A stretch of DNA of 64,000 nucleotides from Methylobacterium sp. J-077 (GTDB lineage Bacteria; Pseudomonadota; Alphaproteobacteria; Rhizobiales; Beijerinckiaceae): contig NZ_JAKSYJ010000114.1 of assembly GCF_022829365.1 (NCBI RefSeq), forward strand, positions 186,001 to 250,000. Reading direction: 5' to 3'. The translations under genes and the position numbers were made by a program. Shown here piece after piece: positions 49,093-58,025 of this stretch. The notes below the pieces were generated by a model, which had not been told where the DNA came from, did no database searches, and worked only from the letters and a program-made list of their open reading frames with translations. Position 1 is the first letter of the stretch. Each line of letters opens with the position of its first letter.

Positions 49093-49955
49093 TGGCGGGC
49101 GCAAGCTACGACACCCGCAGGGGTGAGTTGACCACCTATTTCGACCGCACTGCGGTCGAGGCGTGGTCGCGCCTGACCTCCGACGCGCCGGTGAGCCGGA
49201 TCCGCGCCACCGTGCGGGCCGGACGGGATGCGATGCGCGGAACGCTGCTAACTTGGCTGCCCGCCGACATGACCGGCCTGCGCCTGCTCGACGCGGGCTG
49301 CGGCACCGGGGCGCTCAGTGTCGAGGCCGCAAGGCGCGGCGCCGAGGTCGTCGCCATCGACGTTTCGCCGACGCTGGTCGGACTCGCTCAGGCACGGCTG
49401 CCGGCGATCACCGGCCCCGGCCGGATCGATTTCCGCGTCGGCGACATGCTTGACCCGAGCCTCGGCCGGTTCGACCACGTGGTCGCGATGGATTCGCTGA
49501 TCCATTACCGCGCCGCCGATATCGTCCGGGCCCTCGCGGTTCTGGGCGCCCGCACCGACGGGTCGCTGTTGTTCACGGTGGCGCCGCGCACGGCCCTGCT
49601 GACCCTGATGCATGCCGCCGGAAAGCTGTTTCCCCGCGGCGACCGCTCGCCGGCAATCCTGCCGGTGACGGAGGGTGGATTGCGTCGCCGCATTGACCGC
49701 GAAGCCGCCCTGTCCAGCTTCACCTGGGCACAGAGCCATCGGGTCAACAGCGGGTTCTACCTGTCGAACGCGATCGCGCTGACGCGCGCCGTCCGCGCCT
49801 CCCACCCACGCCCTCATCCTGAGGTGCCGGAGCGCAGCGGAGGCCTCGAAGGAGCCCTCCAGCCAGTCGCGCGATCCCTGGAGCACTCCTTCGAGGCTGC
49901 TGCGCAGCACCCTGGGATGAGGGGGATTGATGGGACGGAAGGGTCCGTCTCATGA
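49092..49955 (+). CDS. bchM: Mg-protoporphyrin IX O-methyltransferase with a repeat-derived C-terminal tail
   Basis: The enzyme methylates the C13 propionate of Mg-protoporphyrin with SAM, after BchHID. SAM motif LDAGCGTG is at 66-73, DRTAVEAWSRLTS and VVAMDSLIHYRA are family blocks, and the catalytic domain ends near residue 233 (FYLSNAIALTRA). The last 54 residues (from about VRASHPRPHPEV) are translated from a palindromic repeat (49811-49925) and have no counterpart in BchM proteins of about 230 residues. The stop nevertheless overlaps the lhaA start (ATGA). The ATG at 49092 overlaps the bchL stop. Confidence 0.94.
49811..49925. repeat. CCTCATCCTGAGG-family palindrome inside the bchM frame
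   Basis: A 115-base imperfect palindrome: left arm CCCTCATCCTGAGG..., right arm ...GGGATGAGGG, with CGAAGGAGCCCTCCAG near the centre facing CTGGAG...CTCCTTCGAG. It matches the copy at 56858-56978 closely (the centre CGCGCGATCCCTGGAG is shared). It encodes most of the bchM tail. Confidence 0.75.
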
Positions 49956-51379
49956 GATCCGGCCGCGCCCTGACGAACGCCCTGATGCGCCTCGGCCCGG
50001 CGATCCTGCCGTTTGCCGATGCCGCCACCGTCGAGCTTCCGCTCGGCCGGCTGCTGCGGCTCGCCCTGTTCCAGGTCACGGTCGGGATGGCGGCGGTGCT
50101 GCTGATCGGCACCCTGAACCGGGTGATGATCGTCGAGCTCGGCGTGCCGGCCTGGATCGTGGCGGTGATGCTGGCCCTGCCGCTGATCTTCGCGCCGTTG
50201 CGGGCCCTGGTCGGGTTCCGGTCGGACACGCACCGCTCGGTGCTGGGCTGGCGGCGGGTGCCGTATATCTGGTTCGGCACCCTGCTCCAGTTCGGCGGGC
50301 TGGCGATCATGCCGTTTTCCCTGCTGATCCTGTCGGGCGACACCACCGGCCCGCTCTGGGTCGGGGACGTGGCTGCGGCGTTCGCCTTCCTGCTGGTCGG
50401 GGCCGGGCTGCACACCACCCAGACCGTCGGCCTCGCCCTCGCCACCGACCTCGCCCCCGCGCATGCAAGGCCCAAGGTGGTGGCCCTGCTCTGCGTCGCC
50501 CTGCTGTTCGGCATGATGGCGAGCGCCCTGCTGTTCGGGCTGTTCCTCGCGCACTTCTCCCCCGTTCGACTGATCCAGGTGATCCAAGGCGCGGCTCTGG
50601 TCACCATCGTGCTCAACGGGATCGCCCTGTGGAAGCAGGAGCCGCGCGCTCCGAACCGCACCCAGGCGGCCCCGGCGCGTGACTTCCGCTCCTCCTGGCA
50701 CGCCTATGCGGGACAGGGGACCGCCCGCCGCCGCCTCGTGGCGATCGGGCTCGGCACCGCGGGGTTCTCGATGCAGGACATCCTGCTGGAACCCTATGGC
50801 GGCCAGATCTTGCACCTCTCGGTCGGGGCCACCACGGCGCTGACAGCGCTGCTCGCCGCCGGCGGCGGGCTCGGCCTGCTGATCGCCGCCCGCTGGCTCG
50901 GGCGCGGCGGCGACCCGTTCCGGGTCTCGGCGGTGGGCGTCGGGATCGGCATCCTGGCCTTCTCGGCGGTGGTCTTTGCCGCGCCGCTCGCCTCGGCCGA
51001 CCTGTTCGCGGCGGGCGTCAGCCTGATCGGATTGGGCGGCGGCCTGTTCGCCCACGGCACGCTCACCGCCTCGATGAACCGGGCCGGCCCAGAGGATACC
51101 GGTCTGGCGCTCGGCGCCTGGGGCGCGGTGCAGGCCAGCGCCGCCGGCCTCTCGATCGCGGCGAGCGGCGTCGTGCGCGACATCGGCGGCGCCATCGCCC
51201 AGTCGGGCGTGCTCGGCGAGGGCATGAACGAGCCCGCGATCGGCTATCTGATCGTCTACCACATCGAGATCGCCCTCCTGTTCGCAGCCCTGATCGCCCT
51301 GGGGCCGCTGGTGCGGGAGGACGCGCGTGCAGCAGGGAAAGATCGGCTCGGCGGCATCCTTGCCGAACGGGCGGCCTGA
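49952..51379 (+). CDS. lhaA: LhaA, light-harvesting 1 assembly protein (PucC family)
   Basis: A 475-residue, 12-TM MFS-like protein that assists LH1 assembly. FADAATVELPLGRLLRLALF starts the domain; TLNRVMIVELGVPAWIVA, FRSDTHRSVLGWRRVPYIWFG and ATDLAPAHARPKVVALLC are typical of LhaA/PucC. It lies between bchM and puhA as in most purple bacteria. The ATG overlaps the extended bchM stop. It is paralogous to the PucC-family gene beside bchG. Confidence 0.93.
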   Translation: MRSGRALTNALMRLGPAILPFADAATVELPLGRLLRLALFQVTVGMAAVLLIGTLNRVMIVELGVPAWIVAVMLALPLIFAPLRALVGFRSDTHRSVLGWRRVPYIWFGTLLQFGGLAIMPFSLLILSGDTTGPLWVGDVAAAFAFLLVGAGLHTTQTVGLALATDLAPAHARPKVVALLCVALLFGMMASALLFGLFLAHFSPVRLIQVIQGAALVTIVLNGIALWKQEPRAPNRTQAAPARDFRSSWHAYAGQGTARRRLVAIGLGTAGFSMQDILLEPYGGQILHLSVGATTALTALLAAGGGLGLLIAARWLGRGGDPFRVSAVGVGIGILAFSAVVFAAPLASADLFAAGVSLIGLGGGLFAHGTLTASMNRAGPEDTGLALGAWGAVQASAAGLSIAASGVVRDIGGAIAQSGVLGEGMNEPAIGYLIVYHIEIALLFAALIALGPLVREDARAAGKDRLGGILAERAA

Positions 51380-51397
51380 GACTCGGGGAGGACAGCC

Positions 51398-52177
51398 ATG
51401 CCAACCGGCGCCATTACGGGTTACGTCGACGTCGCCCAGGTCGTGCTCTACGCCTTCTTCATCTTCTTCGCCGGGCTGGTGTTCTGGCTGCGCCGGGAGG
51501 ACCGGCGCGAGGGCTACCCGCTGGAGAACGAGATCGTCGGCCGCCGCAAGGCGCCGGACCCGGTCCTGATTCCCCGGTCCAAGGCGTTCCACCTGCCCGG
51601 CGGCGAGACGACCTACGCCCCCCCGGCGATGCAGGGCCGCAACGATATCGAGACCGGAATCCCGGCCCGCAAGGTCGAGCCCTGGCCGGGCGCGCCCTAC
51701 GAGCGGACCGACACGTCGCTCCAGGCCGGCGTCGGCCCCGGCTCCTGGGTGGTTCGGCACGACGTGCACGACAAGACCTGGGACGAGGAATACCGGATCG
51801 TGCCCCTGCGGGTCGCCAAGGCCTTCGTCATTCACGAGGACGGCCCGAACCCGATCGGCATGACCGTGTTCGGCATCGATAACGGGGTGGCGGGCGTCGT
51901 CAGCGACGTATGGATCGACCGGGGCGAGTCGCTGATCCGCTACTACGAGGTCGAATTGCCCGCGGGCGGCCGCCGGCTGATGCCGTCCACGTTCTGCCGG
52001 GCCGGCGGCTTCACCAAGACTGTGAAGTCCGAGGCCCTGCTCGCCGCCCAGTTCGCCGACATCCCGGGGACCCGGGATCCCGACAGCATCACCTTCCTGG
52101 AGGAGGAGCGGATCATGGCCTATTTTGGCGCTGGCACGCTCTACGCCACCCCGGCCCGCGCGGAGCCTCTGCTATGA
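51398..52177 (+). CDS. puhA: Photosynthetic reaction centre H subunit
   Basis: A 259-residue protein anchored by one N-terminal helix (VDVAQVVLYAFFIFFAGLVFWL), with a large cytoplasmic domain that controls proton delivery to the QB site. LRREDRREGYPLE follows the helix, and GVGPGSWVVRHDVHDKTW, RYYEVELPAG and PDSITFLEEERIMAYFG mark the PRC-barrel domain. It overlaps puhB (ATGA). Confidence 0.97.
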   Translation: MPTGAITGYVDVAQVVLYAFFIFFAGLVFWLRREDRREGYPLENEIVGRRKAPDPVLIPRSKAFHLPGGETTYAPPAMQGRNDIETGIPARKVEPWPGAPYERTDTSLQAGVGPGSWVVRHDVHDKTWDEEYRIVPLRVAKAFVIHEDGPNPIGMTVFGIDNGVAGVVSDVWIDRGESLIRYYEVELPAGGRRLMPSTFCRAGGFTKTVKSEALLAAQFADIPGTRDPDSITFLEEERIMAYFGAGTLYATPARAEPLL

Positions 52178-52830
52178 GCGGCGACTTCCTCCCCGAGGGC
52201 ACCCCGCGCGGGCTGCCCGGCCCGCTGCCGGCGAACGAGCGCATCTTGTGGCAGGGGGCGCCGACCACCGGGGGCCTCTGGGTCCGCGCTTATCATGCCC
52301 GCCTGGTCGCCGCCTGGTTCGTTGCCTGCGCTCTGGCCTTCGGGCTCACGGCCGGCTCGCCTATCTCGGCGCTCACAACCGTCGGCCTGACCCTGCTGGT
52401 CGGCGCGGTCGGCCTCGCCCTGCTCTGGCTGTTCGCGTGGCTCACCCACCGCACCACGGTCTACACGATCACCGATCGCCGGATCGTGCTGCATGCCGGC
52501 ATCGCCCTGCCGGTGACCCACAACGTGCCGTTTGCGCAGGTCGAGGGTGCGGCGTTGCGTGCCTTCACGGATGGGAGCGGAGATCTGCCGCTGCAGTTGC
52601 GGCCGGGCCTGCGCATCGCCTACCTTCAGCTGTGGCCGCATGCCCGGCCCTGGCGTCTCGCCCGGACCGAGCCCATGCTGCGTTCCGTGCCCGATGCCGA
52701 GGCGGTGGCGACGCTGCTGGCGCGGGCGATCGAGGCCCATGCCGAGGCGTCGCAGACGGTGCGGCCCATGATCGTGCCGCGTCCGCGGGCGGTCTACGAC
52801 AATCCCGGCCGCCTCGTCGCGGCCGAATAG
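52174..52830 (+). CDS. puhB: Photosynthetic complex assembly protein PuhB
   Basis: A 218-residue membrane protein with two to three helices (RLVAAWFVACALAFGLTAG, TVGLTLLVGAVGLALLWLFAWL) and a PH-like domain (TTVYTITDRRIVLHAGIAL). It begins LPANERILWQGAP, a family mark. PuhB assists RC-LH1 assembly. Overlaps puhA by four bases; puhC follows after 11. Confidence 0.92.
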   Translation: MSGDFLPEGTPRGLPGPLPANERILWQGAPTTGGLWVRAYHARLVAAWFVACALAFGLTAGSPISALTTVGLTLLVGAVGLALLWLFAWLTHRTTVYTITDRRIVLHAGIALPVTHNVPFAQVEGAALRAFTDGSGDLPLQLRPGLRIAYLQLWPHARPWRLARTEPMLRSVPDAEAVATLLARAIEAHAEASQTVRPMIVPRPRAVYDNPGRLVAAE

Positions 52831-52841
52831 GGAGAGGCGCG

Positions 52842-53330
52842 ATGGGCGAGCGGGCGGAGAGCGTCGGCCGGGCCACAGGCCCGGCAACCGGACCGGCACC
52901 GGCCCTGCTGATGATCGGCGCCGGCGCGCTGATGGGCTTCACCATGCTGGCCGTCCTGATCGGGCGCAGCGAGGGCATCGGCATGATCGCCCTGCCGCCG
53001 GCCAAGCCGGTCACGCGGCTTGACTTCCGCGCCGAGGACCAAGTCGACGGCTCGATCGCCCTGCGCAATGCCGCCGACCGTCAGATCGTAGCCTGGATTC
53101 GCCCCGGAGAGGACGGTTTTCTGCGCGGGACGTTGCGGGGCCTGGCCCAGGCCCGGCAGCGCGACGGCCTCGGCTCTGAGCAGCCGTTCAGCCTGACCCG
53201 CTACGACGACGGCCGTCTGTCGCTCGCCGACGACGCCACCGGCCGCCAAGTGCCGCTCGAAGCGTTCGGCCCGACCAATGCCGGGGCCTTCGCCCGCCTG
53301 CTCGCCGCCGCCAGCCCGGAGACGCGCTGA
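52842..53330 (+). CDS. puhC: Photosynthetic complex assembly protein PuhC
   Basis: A 162-residue protein with an N-terminal membrane anchor ([20 protein letters not shown]) and a periplasmic domain ([55 protein letters not shown]). PuhC supports RC-LH1 organisation and PufX-less core formation in many species. Its stop overlaps the next ATG by one base (TGATG). Confidence 0.9.
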   Translation: MGERAESVGRATGPATGPAPALLMIGAGALMGFTMLAVLIGRSEGIGMIALPPAKPVTRLDFRAEDQVDGSIALRNAADRQIVAWIRPGEDGFLRGTLRGLAQARQRDGLGSEQPFSLTRYDDGRLSLADDATGRQVPLEAFGPTNAGAFARLLAAASPETR

Positions 53331-53626
53331 TGGGCCTGTTCGGGAACCGCACCGTCACCGTGCCCTGCACGATCGAGATCGAGCAGACGCCCGAGAGCCT
53401 GCATGCGCACGTGACCCTCGATTCCGGTTTCGAGATCGAGCCAGGCGACGAAGTCCAGGTCCACGACGCGCCGACCTCCGTGCCCTACGGCGAGCGCATC
53501 ACCGTGCGCCGCACCGCCACCGTTACCCGGGCCGGCCCGCTGGAGCGGGCCTGGACCAAGCTCGTCGCCCATCTCGAACTGACCGAGCTCTACGAAGTCA
53601 GTTTTTCCGAGAGGAGGAAGCTGTGA
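53330..53626 (+). CDS. Small photosynthesis-cluster protein of unknown function
   Basis: A 98-residue soluble protein: [19 protein letters not shown], then [21 protein letters not shown] and [22 protein letters not shown]. Mostly beta-strand, perhaps a small barrel. It sits between puhC and acsF with overlapping start (TGATG) and end (GTGA), so it is made with them. A gene of this size at this place is common in alphaproteobacterial clusters, but I know no function. Confidence 0.75.
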   Translation: MGLFGNRTVTVPCTIEIEQTPESLHAHVTLDSGFEIEPGDEVQVHDAPTSVPYGERITVRRTATVTRAGPLERAWTKLVAHLELTELYEVSFSERRKL

Positions 53627-54711
53627 ACGCTCCCGTCCCGCCGCTCTCCGGCCAGCCGGTTCCGAAAATGCCGGTCAACGAATCGACCAAGGCCGCCCAG
53701 GAGACGACCTTCCTGTCGCCCCGCTTCTACACCACCGATTTCGACGAGCTCGACCGCACCAACGTCGAGCCAGTGCGCCGGGACTGGGACCTGCTCATCG
53801 CCGAGTTGCGCGCCGATCCGAACAAGCGCCACTTCACCCGCAACGCCGATTTCGACTGCGACCTGTCGCAGATGGAGCCCGAGCTGCGGAAGGAGTTTCT
53901 GGATTTCCTGGTGTCTTCGATCACGGCCGAGTTCTCCGGCTGCGTGCTCTACGCCGAGATGCGCAAGCGCGCGAAGAACAAGGACATCAAGGAGCTGTTC
54001 GGCTTCATGAGCCGGGACGAGGCCCGGCATGCCGGCTTCATCAACGATACGCTGAAGGATTTCGGGATCGGCGTGGACCTTGGCTTCCTGACCAAGTCGA
54101 AGAAATACACGTTCTTCCGGCCGAAATTCATCTTCTACGCGACGTACCTGTCCGAAAAGATCGGCTACGCCCGCTACATCACCATCTTCCGCGAACTGGA
54201 GAAGCACCCGGAGCGCCGCATCCACCCGATCTTCAAGTGGTTCGAGCTGTGGTGCAACGACGAGTTCCGCCACGGCGAGGCGTTCGCGCTGCTGATGCGC
54301 GCCAACCCGAAGCTGACCAGCGGCGTGAACCGCTACTGGATCCGTTTCTTCCTGCTGGCGGTGTTCGCCACGATGTACGTGCGCGACCATCACCGCCCGG
54401 CCTTCCACGCCGCGCTCGGGGTCGACCCCACCGACTACGATTACAGGGTGTTCCGCATCACCTCCGAGATTTCGCGGCAGACTTTCCCGCTGGAACTCGA
54501 CCTCGACAACCCGACGTTCCACGCCGGGCTGGAGACCCTGCTCGCCTGCTCCCGGGCGATCGCTGAGGCCCGGGCCCAGGGCGGCGTCCTGGGCAAGATC
54601 AAGCACGGCATCCAGGTGCTGCGCGCGGCCGCCACCTTCGTCCGGCTCTACCTGCTGCCGGTCAAGGCGAACGCCCTGCCGGCCGATATCCGTCTCCAGC
54701 CGGTCTGGTAG
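53623..54711 (+). CDS. acsF: Aerobic Mg-protoporphyrin IX monomethyl ester cyclase
   Basis: A 362-residue diiron oxygenase that forms the isocyclic E ring using O2. The iron ligands lie in [23 protein letters not shown] (E-x2-H) and [10 protein letters not shown] (E-x2-H). NFPLEL-type segment and [12 protein letters not shown] are family marks. With no oxygen-independent BchE in the window, the operon fits aerobic synthesis. The GTG start overlaps the 98-residue gene. Confidence 0.96.
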   Translation: MNAPVPPLSGQPVPKMPVNESTKAAQETTFLSPRFYTTDFDELDRTNVEPVRRDWDLLIAELRADPNKRHFTRNADFDCDLSQMEPELRKEFLDFLVSSITAEFSGCVLYAEMRKRAKNKDIKELFGFMSRDEARHAGFINDTLKDFGIGVDLGFLTKSKKYTFFRPKFIFYATYLSEKIGYARYITIFRELEKHPERRIHPIFKWFELWCNDEFRHGEAFALLMRANPKLTSGVNRYWIRFFLLAVFATMYVRDHHRPAFHAALGVDPTDYDYRVFRITSEISRQTFPLELDLDNPTFHAGLETLLACSRAIAEARAQGGVLGKIKHGIQVLRAAATFVRLYLLPVKANALPADIRLQPVW

Positions 54712-54712
54712 C

Positions 54713-55507
54713 ATGGCGACCTACGCCGCCCCGGTCGTCTACGCGCTTCTGCTCTGGTGGTTCTCCACCGGGCTGATCCTGCTGCTCGACCACGCCCCGC
54801 GGCGCACCCATCCGTGGAGCATGGCCGGCGCGACCCTGCTGCTCGCCGGCGCTCTGGTGGCGATCCGCACCAGCAGCCAAGATACCAGCGCGACGGGGGC
54901 CTATACGGCGTTCACGGCGGCCCTGGTGGTCTGGGGCTGGCAGGAGATGAGCTACTATATGGGCTTCCTCTCGGGCCCGAAGCCGGCCGCCTGCGCGCCG
55001 GGCCTGCGTGGGCTCGACCGGTTCTTCGCGGCGCTCGCCACCAGCCTGTGGCACGAATTCGCCATCGTGATCGGCGGCCTGGCGATCCTGGCCCTGGTCT
55101 GGGGCGGGGCCAACACCATCGCGCTGTGGACCTACGGCGCGCTCGTGGTGATGAACCTGTCGGCGCGGCTCAACCTGTTCCTGGGGGTGCGCAACCTGCA
55201 CGCCGAGTTCCTGCCGGACCATCTCGGCTACCTGGCCTGCTACCTCTCGCGCAAGCCGATGAACCTGCTGTTCCCGGTCTCGGTCAGCCTCGGCACCATC
55301 GCGGCCGGACTGCTCGGGCGGGCGGCGCTGAGCCCGGACCTGCTGGCGCACGAGCTGATCGGCTTCACCGTCCTGGCGACCCTGATGGCGCTGGCGACGC
55401 TCGAACACTGGTTCCTAATGCTGCCGCTGCCCTCGTCCGAGCTGTGGCGGTGGAGCCTGCCGGCGCGCGCGCCGGACGGTGCGGCGCGGCCAGGGGACAA
55501 CGGCTAG
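54713..55507 (+). CDS. puhE: Photosynthetic complex assembly protein PuhE
   Basis: A 264-residue, seven- to eight-helix membrane protein that follows acsF (one base apart) as in most purple-bacterial clusters. [57 protein letters not shown] and [14 protein letters not shown] are PuhE blocks. It modulates RC-LH1 assembly. Confidence 0.92.
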   Translation: MATYAAPVVYALLLWWFSTGLILLLDHAPRRTHPWSMAGATLLLAGALVAIRTSSQDTSATGAYTAFTAALVVWGWQEMSYYMGFLSGPKPAACAPGLRGLDRFFAALATSLWHEFAIVIGGLAILALVWGGANTIALWTYGALVVMNLSARLNLFLGVRNLHAEFLPDHLGYLACYLSRKPMNLLFPVSVSLGTIAAGLLGRAALSPDLLAHELIGFTVLATLMALATLEHWFLMLPLPSSELWRWSLPARAPDGAARPGDNG

Positions 55508-55580
55508 ATCCGACCTTCACAGCAGGATTTCGCGCGCGCACCAATTTGGAACTGGTCTCGTGCGAGATCCGACCTCACAG
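55506..55580. repeat. Short direct repeat before hemA
   Basis: AGATCCGACCTTCACAG (55506-55522) and AGATCCGACCTCACAG (55565-55580) differ by one base and lie 59 bases apart between puhE and hemA. They may be a small duplication or paired sites of a regulator; nothing else is in this 110-base gap. Confidence 0.4.
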
Positions 55581-55617
55581 GCGGGGGCAACCCGCGAACA
55601 AATCGGGGAGAGGCGAC

Positions 55618-56835
55618 ATGGACTACGAGACCTTCTTCGGAGCCGAGATCGCCGGACTCCACCGCGAGGGACGCTACCGGGTCTTCACCGACCTGGAGCG
55701 CCATTCCGGCAACTTCCCGCACGCCACGCACCACCATCCGACGGGCACGCGCCCGGTCACGGTCTGGTGCTCCAACGACTATCTCGGCATGGGCCAGCAC
55801 CCGGCCGTCACCGGGGCGATGCACGAGGCGATCGACCGCTGCGGCGCCGGCGCCGGGGGCACCCGCAACATCTCCGGCACCAACCACTACCACGTGCTGC
55901 TGGAGCGCGAGCTCGCCGACCTCCACGGCAAGGAGGCGGCCCTGCTGTTCACCTCCGGCTATGTGTCGAACTGGGCGGCCCTCGGGACCCTGGCCGGCAA
56001 GCTCCCGAACTGCGCCGTGTTTTCCGATTCCGAGAACCACGCCTCGATGATCGAGGGCATCCGGTTCTCCCGGGCCGAGCGCCACATCTTCCGTCACAAC
56101 GACCCGGAGGACCTGAACCGGAAGCTCGCCCTGGTCGATCCGTCGCGGCCGAAGCTGGTCGCCTTCGAGTCGGTCTATTCCATGGACGGTGACATCGCCC
56201 CCATTGCCGAGATCTGCGACGTCGCCGAGGCCCACGGGGCGCTCACCTATCTCGACGAGGTCCACGCGGTCGGCCTCTACGGCGCCCGCGGCGGCGGCAT
56301 CTCGGAGCGCGACGGCGTCGCTCACCGCCTCGACGTGATCGAGGGCACGCTCGGCAAGGCGTTCGGCGTGCACGGCGGTTACATCACCGCCTCCGAGAAG
56401 CTCTGCGACTTCGTGCGCAGCTTCGCCTCCGGCTTCATCTTCACCACCTCGCTGCCCCCCGCGGTGGCGGCGGGCGCCGCGGCCTCGATCCGCCATCTCA
56501 AGGCCAGCGGCACCGAGCGGGCGCGCCATCAGGAGCGCTGTGCCAAGGTCCGGACCGCCCTGGAGGCAGCCGACATCCCGGTCCTGCCCAACGACAGCCA
56601 CATCGTGCCGGTGATGGTCTGCGATCCGATGCTGTGCAAGGCGATCTCCGACACCCTGCTCGACGAGTTCGGCATCTACGTGCAGCCGATCAACTATCCC
56701 ACCGTGGCCCGCGGCACCGAGCGCCTGCGGATCACCCCCTCGCCGCTGCACACCGACAAGGACATCGCGCATCTGGTGGGGGCGCTGTCCACGATCTGGG
56801 CGCGGATCGGGCTCCGGCAGAAGGCGGCGGAGTAG
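55618..56835 (+). CDS. hemA: 5-Aminolevulinate synthase
   Basis: A 405-residue PLP enzyme that joins glycine and succinyl-CoA to ALA, the first tetrapyrrole precursor (Shemin route). The PLP lysine is Lys247 (EGTLGKAFG). [29 protein letters not shown] and [12 protein letters not shown] are complete. It is part of the photosynthesis operon, so ALA supply can rise with bacteriochlorophyll demand. GGGGAGAGG precedes the ATG. Confidence 0.96.
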   Translation: MDYETFFGAEIAGLHREGRYRVFTDLERHSGNFPHATHHHPTGTRPVTVWCSNDYLGMGQHPAVTGAMHEAIDRCGAGAGGTRNISGTNHYHVLLERELADLHGKEAALLFTSGYVSNWAALGTLAGKLPNCAVFSDSENHASMIEGIRFSRAERHIFRHNDPEDLNRKLALVDPSRPKLVAFESVYSMDGDIAPIAEICDVAEAHGALTYLDEVHAVGLYGARGGGISERDGVAHRLDVIEGTLGKAFGVHGGYITASEKLCDFVRSFASGFIFTTSLPPAVAAGAAASIRHLKASGTERARHQERCAKVRTALEAADIPVLPNDSHIVPVMVCDPMLCKAISDTLLDEFGIYVQPINYPTVARGTERLRITPSPLHTDKDIAHLVGALSTIWARIGLRQKAAE

Positions 56836-56857
56836 GGGTTCCCTTCTCCCACCCGCT

Positions 56858-56978
56858 CCCTCATCCTGAGGTGCCCGCGTCAGCGGGCCTCGAAGGAGCC
56901 CTCCAGCCGGCCGCGCGATCCCTGGAGGCCTCCTTCGAGGCCTCCGCTGCGCGTCGGCACCTCAGGATGAGGGGGTGG
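56858..56978. repeat. CCTCATCCTGAGG-family palindrome between hemA and bchI
   Basis: A 121-base imperfect palindrome (CCCTCATCCTGAGGTG... to ...CACCTCAGGATGAGGG) with the same core as the bchM copy. An ATG at 56967 within it is in frame with bchI. Confidence 0.75.
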
Positions 56979-57011
56979 ATCGGATACCCCCTCGCAGCAT
57001 CGAGTCAGCGC

Positions 57012-58025
57012 GTGCCCACCTTCCCCTTCTCGGCCATCGTCGCGCAGGACGAGATGCGCCAGGCGCTGCTGATCGCCGCGGTGGACCCGTCCATCGGCGG
57101 CGTGCTGGTGTTCGGCGACCGCGGCACGGGGAAATCCACGGCGATCCGGGCGCTGGCCGCGCTGCTGCCGCCGATGCGGGCGGTGGTCGGCTGCCCGTAC
57201 AATTGCGATCCCGACAGCCCGGCCGAATCCTGCCCGCATTGCGCGAGCACGTCAGGCCCGCGGAAAAGTCACAAGAAACCGGTTCCGGTGGTGGATCTGC
57301 CGTTGGGCGCCACCGAGGATCGGGTGGTCGGCACCCTCGACTTGGAGCGGGCGCTCGGCGCCGGCGTCAAGGCGTTCGAGCCGGGGCTGCTGGCCCGGGC
57401 CAATCGCGGCTTTCTGTATATCGACGAGGTGAACCTCCTGGAGGACCACTTGGTCGACCTCCTGCTCGATGTCGCCGCCTCCGGGGTCAACACCGTGGAG
57501 CGCGAGGGACTGTCCCTGCGTCACCCCGCAAAATTCGTCCTGGTCGGCTCCGGCAACCCTGAGGAGGGGGAGCTGCGCCCGCAGCTCCTCGACCGGTTCG
57601 GGCTGGCCTGCGAGGTCACCACCCCGCGGGACATCGCCACCCGGATCGCGGTGGTGCGCGCCCGCGACGCCTACGAGCGCGACCCGGAGGGCTTCTGCAC
57701 TGCGCGCGCCCGGGACGAGGCCGCGATCCGAAAGAAAATCCTGCTGGCCCGGGAGCGCCTGCCGGGCCTGGCGGTGCCGGATTCCGCCCTGGAGCGGGCC
57801 GCGCAGCTCTGCCTGGCGCTGGGCACCGACGGCCTGCGCGGCGAGCTGACCCTGATGCGCACCGCCCGGGCGCTCGCGGCCCTCGACGGGGCCGAGGCGG
57901 TCACCGACGACCACATCCGCCGGGTCGCCCCGGCCGCCCTGCGCCACCGCCTGCGCCGCAACCCGCTGGACGAGTCTGGCTCGACCGCCCGGGTCGAGCG
58001 GGCCCTGGCGGAGGTGTTTTCGTGA
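57012..58025 (+). CDS. bchI: Magnesium chelatase ATPase subunit I
   Basis: A 337-residue AAA+ ATPase that, with BchD, powers Mg2+ insertion by BchH. Walker A GDRGTGKS at 35-42, Walker B FLYIDEVN at 134-141, and ATEDRVVGTLDLERAL is the family insert. The GTG at 57012 gives the normal start (MPTFPFSAIVAQDEMRQALL). An ATG at 56967, at the end of the upstream palindrome, would add 15 residues from the repeat. The stop overlaps the bchD GTG. Confidence 0.95.
   Translation: MPTFPFSAIVAQDEMRQALLIAAVDPSIGGVLVFGDRGTGKSTAIRALAALLPPMRAVVGCPYNCDPDSPAESCPHCASTSGPRKSHKKPVPVVDLPLGATEDRVVGTLDLERALGAGVKAFEPGLLARANRGFLYIDEVNLLEDHLVDLLLDVAASGVNTVEREGLSLRHPAKFVLVGSGNPEEGELRPQLLDRFGLACEVTTPRDIATRIAVVRARDAYERDPEGFCTARARDEAAIRKKILLARERLPGLAVPDSALERAAQLCLALGTDGLRGELTLMRTARALAALDGAEAVTDDHIRRVAPAALRHRLRRNPLDESGSTARVERALAEVFS

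Noticed and set aside
55240..55600. Possible PpsR box before hemA
   Set aside because: No TGT-N12-ACA or one-off match was seen between puhE and hemA; only a short direct repeat.
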